Assembly: GCA_002894305.1 (NCBI GenBank)
Contig: PGEI01000023.1
Span: 1 to 36,187, forward strand
Length of the DNA: 36,187 nucleotides
Reading direction: 5' to 3'
Source: Comamonadaceae bacterium CD01
GTDB taxonomy: Bacteria; Pseudomonadota; Gammaproteobacteria; Burkholderiales; Burkholderiaceae_C
The notes beneath the pieces were generated by a model. It ran no database searches and had not been told where the DNA came from. It saw only the letters and a program-made list of their open reading frames with translations. This document shows, piece by piece, positions 34,960 to 36,187 of this stretch. Numbering within the stretch: position 1 is the stretch's first letter; each line of letters starts with the position of its first letter. Position numbers and translations under genes: made by a program.

Positions 34960-34987
34960 GGAAAGTCTCCTTTGAAAGGTGTGTGGC

Positions 34988-36115
34988 ATGAAAGTTGTTT
35001 GCGAACCGGGCAATGCACACGCTGCGTCGGCTGCAACCATGTCAAGCAAGAACAATGCCACTTCAACCCGGTCACCCATACCCTGGCCCGCGCCACGCCG
35101 GCTGCAGCGCGCCGGCCTGCACCGCATTGCCTGGCGCGATGCCGGTGCGCCCCGCGGCGCGCCCTGGCTGGTGCTGCACGGCGGGCCGGGCAGCGGCTGC
35201 CAGCCCGGACTGCTGGCGCCGTTCGACCTGGAGCGCCAGCGCGTGATTGCGCCCGACCAGCGAGGCGCTGGCGCCTCGCTGCCGCATGGGCGCACCCAGG
35301 GCAACACCCTGCAGGCGCTGGTGGACGACCTGGAGGCGCTGCGCCGCCACCTGGGCATTGCGCGCTGGAGCGTGCTGGCCGGCTCCTGGGGCACGGTGCT
35401 GGCGCTGGCCTATGCGCAGCAGCACCCGGACCGCGTCGAGCGGCTGGTGCTGCGCGGTGCGTTTGCACTGACGCGGCGCGAGGTCGGCCCCCTGCTGCTG
35501 CCCGGCCCGCGCGCGCGGCGCACGCCAGTCGACTGGCGCGCTGCCTGGCCGGTGGCGCAGGGCGCGGCGCTGTCCCAGGCGCTGTCCCGTCTGGAGCAAT
35601 TGCTCCAAAGTGGGACAGCTTCTGTCGCAGCGCGGCGCGTGGTGCGCGGCTGGGCGCTGCGCGAGCTGCGCGACGCCGCCCACGGCCTGCGCCGCAGCCT
35701 GCGCCACATTCCGCCGCAGCAGGGCAGGCAGGCAGCGGCCACGCGCCAGGCCTGGGCCGGGCTGCGGCGCCAGCAGCGGCGCGGCGCTGCGCATCTGCAT
35801 GCGCCGGGCACCAGCCGCAAGGAGGCGGCCCAGTGGGGCAAATACAGGCTGCAGGCGCATTACCTGCGCCGGCGCGGCTTTGTGCGCCCCGGCACGCTGG
35901 ATGCGGCGGTGCGCCAGCTGGCGCGCAGCGGCGTGCCGGTCGATTGGGCGCATGGACAGTTTGATGCGATCTGCCCGCCAGCCAACAGCGCGCGCTGGGC
36001 GGCGCTGGGGCGCAAGGCGGGCGGCGTGGCGAGGCTGGCACGCCCGGCCAGCGGCCACCTGGCGGGCGAGTCGGCCATGCGGGACTGCCTGCGGGAGTTG
36101 GTGGCTTTGGGGTGA
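34988..36115 (+). CDS. Alpha/beta hydrolase, proline iminopeptidase type
   Basis: A 375-aa serine hydrolase (peptidase family S33). HGGPGSGC (64-71) is the oxyanion motif of proline iminopeptidases. Nucleophile Ser133 lies in AGSWGT, with Asp326 (FDAICPP) and His357 (SGHLAG) completing the triad. The family removes N-terminal proline from peptides. ATG 34988 has AAGG about 8 nt upstream; ATG 35039 would remove 17 residues that show no family similarity. Only 28 nt separate it from divergent pqqA, so the two 5' regions overlap and may be co-regulated. Since pqqF is absent, it is a candidate, unproven, for trimming PqqA-derived peptides. Confidence 0.87.
   Translation: MKVVCEPGNAHAASAATMSSKNNATSTRSPIPWPAPRRLQRAGLHRIAWRDAGAPRGAPWLVLHGGPGSGCQPGLLAPFDLERQRVIAPDQRGAGASLPHGRTQGNTLQALVDDLEALRRHLGIARWSVLAGSWGTVLALAYAQQHPDRVERLVLRGAFALTRREVGPLLLPGPRARRTPVDWRAAWPVAQGAALSQALSRLEQLLQSGTASVAARRVVRGWALRELRDAAHGLRRSLRHIPPQQGRQAAATRQAWAGLRRQQRRGAAHLHAPGTSRKEAAQWGKYRLQAHYLRRRGFVRPGTLDAAVRQLARSGVPVDWAHGQFDAICPPANSARWAALGRKAGGVARLARPASGHLAGESAMRDCLRELVALG
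35044..35060 (-). promoter_or_regulatory. Candidate sigma-54 promoter of the pqq operon
   Basis: On the minus strand TGGCATT-GTTC-TTGCT has GG and GC at exact -24/-12 spacing. Predicted start near 35034, giving a ~75-nt leader to pqqA. It lies within the 5' coding part of the divergent hydrolase if that gene starts at 34988. A TTGACA directly overlaps the downstream side, but no -10 is seen at the right distance. Confidence 0.6.
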
Positions 36116-36138
36116 GTGGGGGAGTGGCTATCGCGACG

Positions 36139-36162
36139 AGGGCCTGTTAACGCTATTTTTGG
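36139..36162. repeat. Edge repeat, right copy (inverted)
   Basis: AGGGCCTGTTAACGCTATTT is the reverse complement of the sequence at 46-68 with about two differences. It lies just after the hydrolase gene. The last 25 nt of the window hold nothing recognisable. Confidence 0.6.
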
Positions 36163-36187
36163 CGGTGCGAACATACTCAGAACGGCG

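Noticed and set aside
35034-35042. A sigma-70 promoter for pqqA based on a TTGACA on the minus strand near 35037-35043
   Set aside because: No acceptable -10 hexamer is found 16-18 nt downstream; the overlapping -24/-12 match is better.
1-36187. tRNA, rRNA, CRISPR arrays and riboswitches
   Set aside because: I looked for cloverleaf ends with CCA, regular spaced repeats and known leader folds (such as T-box, TPP, cobalamin) and saw none that I could support.

Overview
The window looks like chromosomal DNA of a high-GC beta-proteobacterium, most likely Burkholderiales, family Comamonadaceae. The evidence is gene content and order: hpf-ptsN-hprK, divergent fur/bamE, dapB, leuS-lptE-holA and purEK-tsaC, plus intergenic repeats of a kind I associate with that family. 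No RNA genes, CRISPR array, plasmid origin or prophage were seen. Both edges carry copies of one ~22-bp sequence in inverted orientation, so the window may be a contig that stopped at a dispersed repeat.

Positions 1-17120 are mostly housekeeping. They hold a small detoxification-type set (VOC protein, SDR, YfcG-type GST, DTW-domain tRNA modifier, DUF1439 lipoprotein), the minus-strand purE-purK-tsaC operon, a thioredoxin-TPR protein, purC, hpf/ptsN/hprK, fur, bamE, dapB, leuS, lptE and holA.

Positions 17121-19400 are a scar. A diverged 3' fragment of an ABC permease gene is followed by the end and 5' fragment of an IS30-type element, then by a two-gene, lower-GC, translationally overlapping cassette of unknown function (203 aa and 316 aa, the latter membrane-anchored). 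The intact homologous NitT/TauT-type ABC transporter operon follows (19405-22097, minus strand).

Positions 22190-36115 form a coherent PQQ and alcohol-oxidation region: an ExaC/AcoD-type aldehyde dehydrogenase, an outer-membrane receptor closely resembling E. coli YncD/PqqU (PQQ uptake), a catalase-fold lipoprotein, a metallo-beta-lactamase-fold protein and SoxYZ-like carrier of the 'quinoprotein relay' type, a cytochrome c-551 type protein with a small partner, and pqqABCDE. The pqq operon runs without a break into a monohaem cytochrome c and a flavocytochrome-c sulfide-dehydrogenase-type flavoprotein. A proline-iminopeptidase-like hydrolase diverges from pqqA.

By eye I find four sigma-54 (-24/-12) promoter matches in this region: before the aldehyde dehydrogenase, the SoxYZ-like gene, the cytochrome c-551 gene and pqqA. 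A shared 17-bp motif (TGTYCCG-N3-TGYCACA) lies 60-100 bp upstream of three of them. This suggests one RpoN-dependent regulon joining PQQ supply, PQQ uptake, aldehyde removal and a sulfur-type periplasmic relay. No quinoprotein dehydrogenase, sigma-54 activator or pqqF is present in the window.
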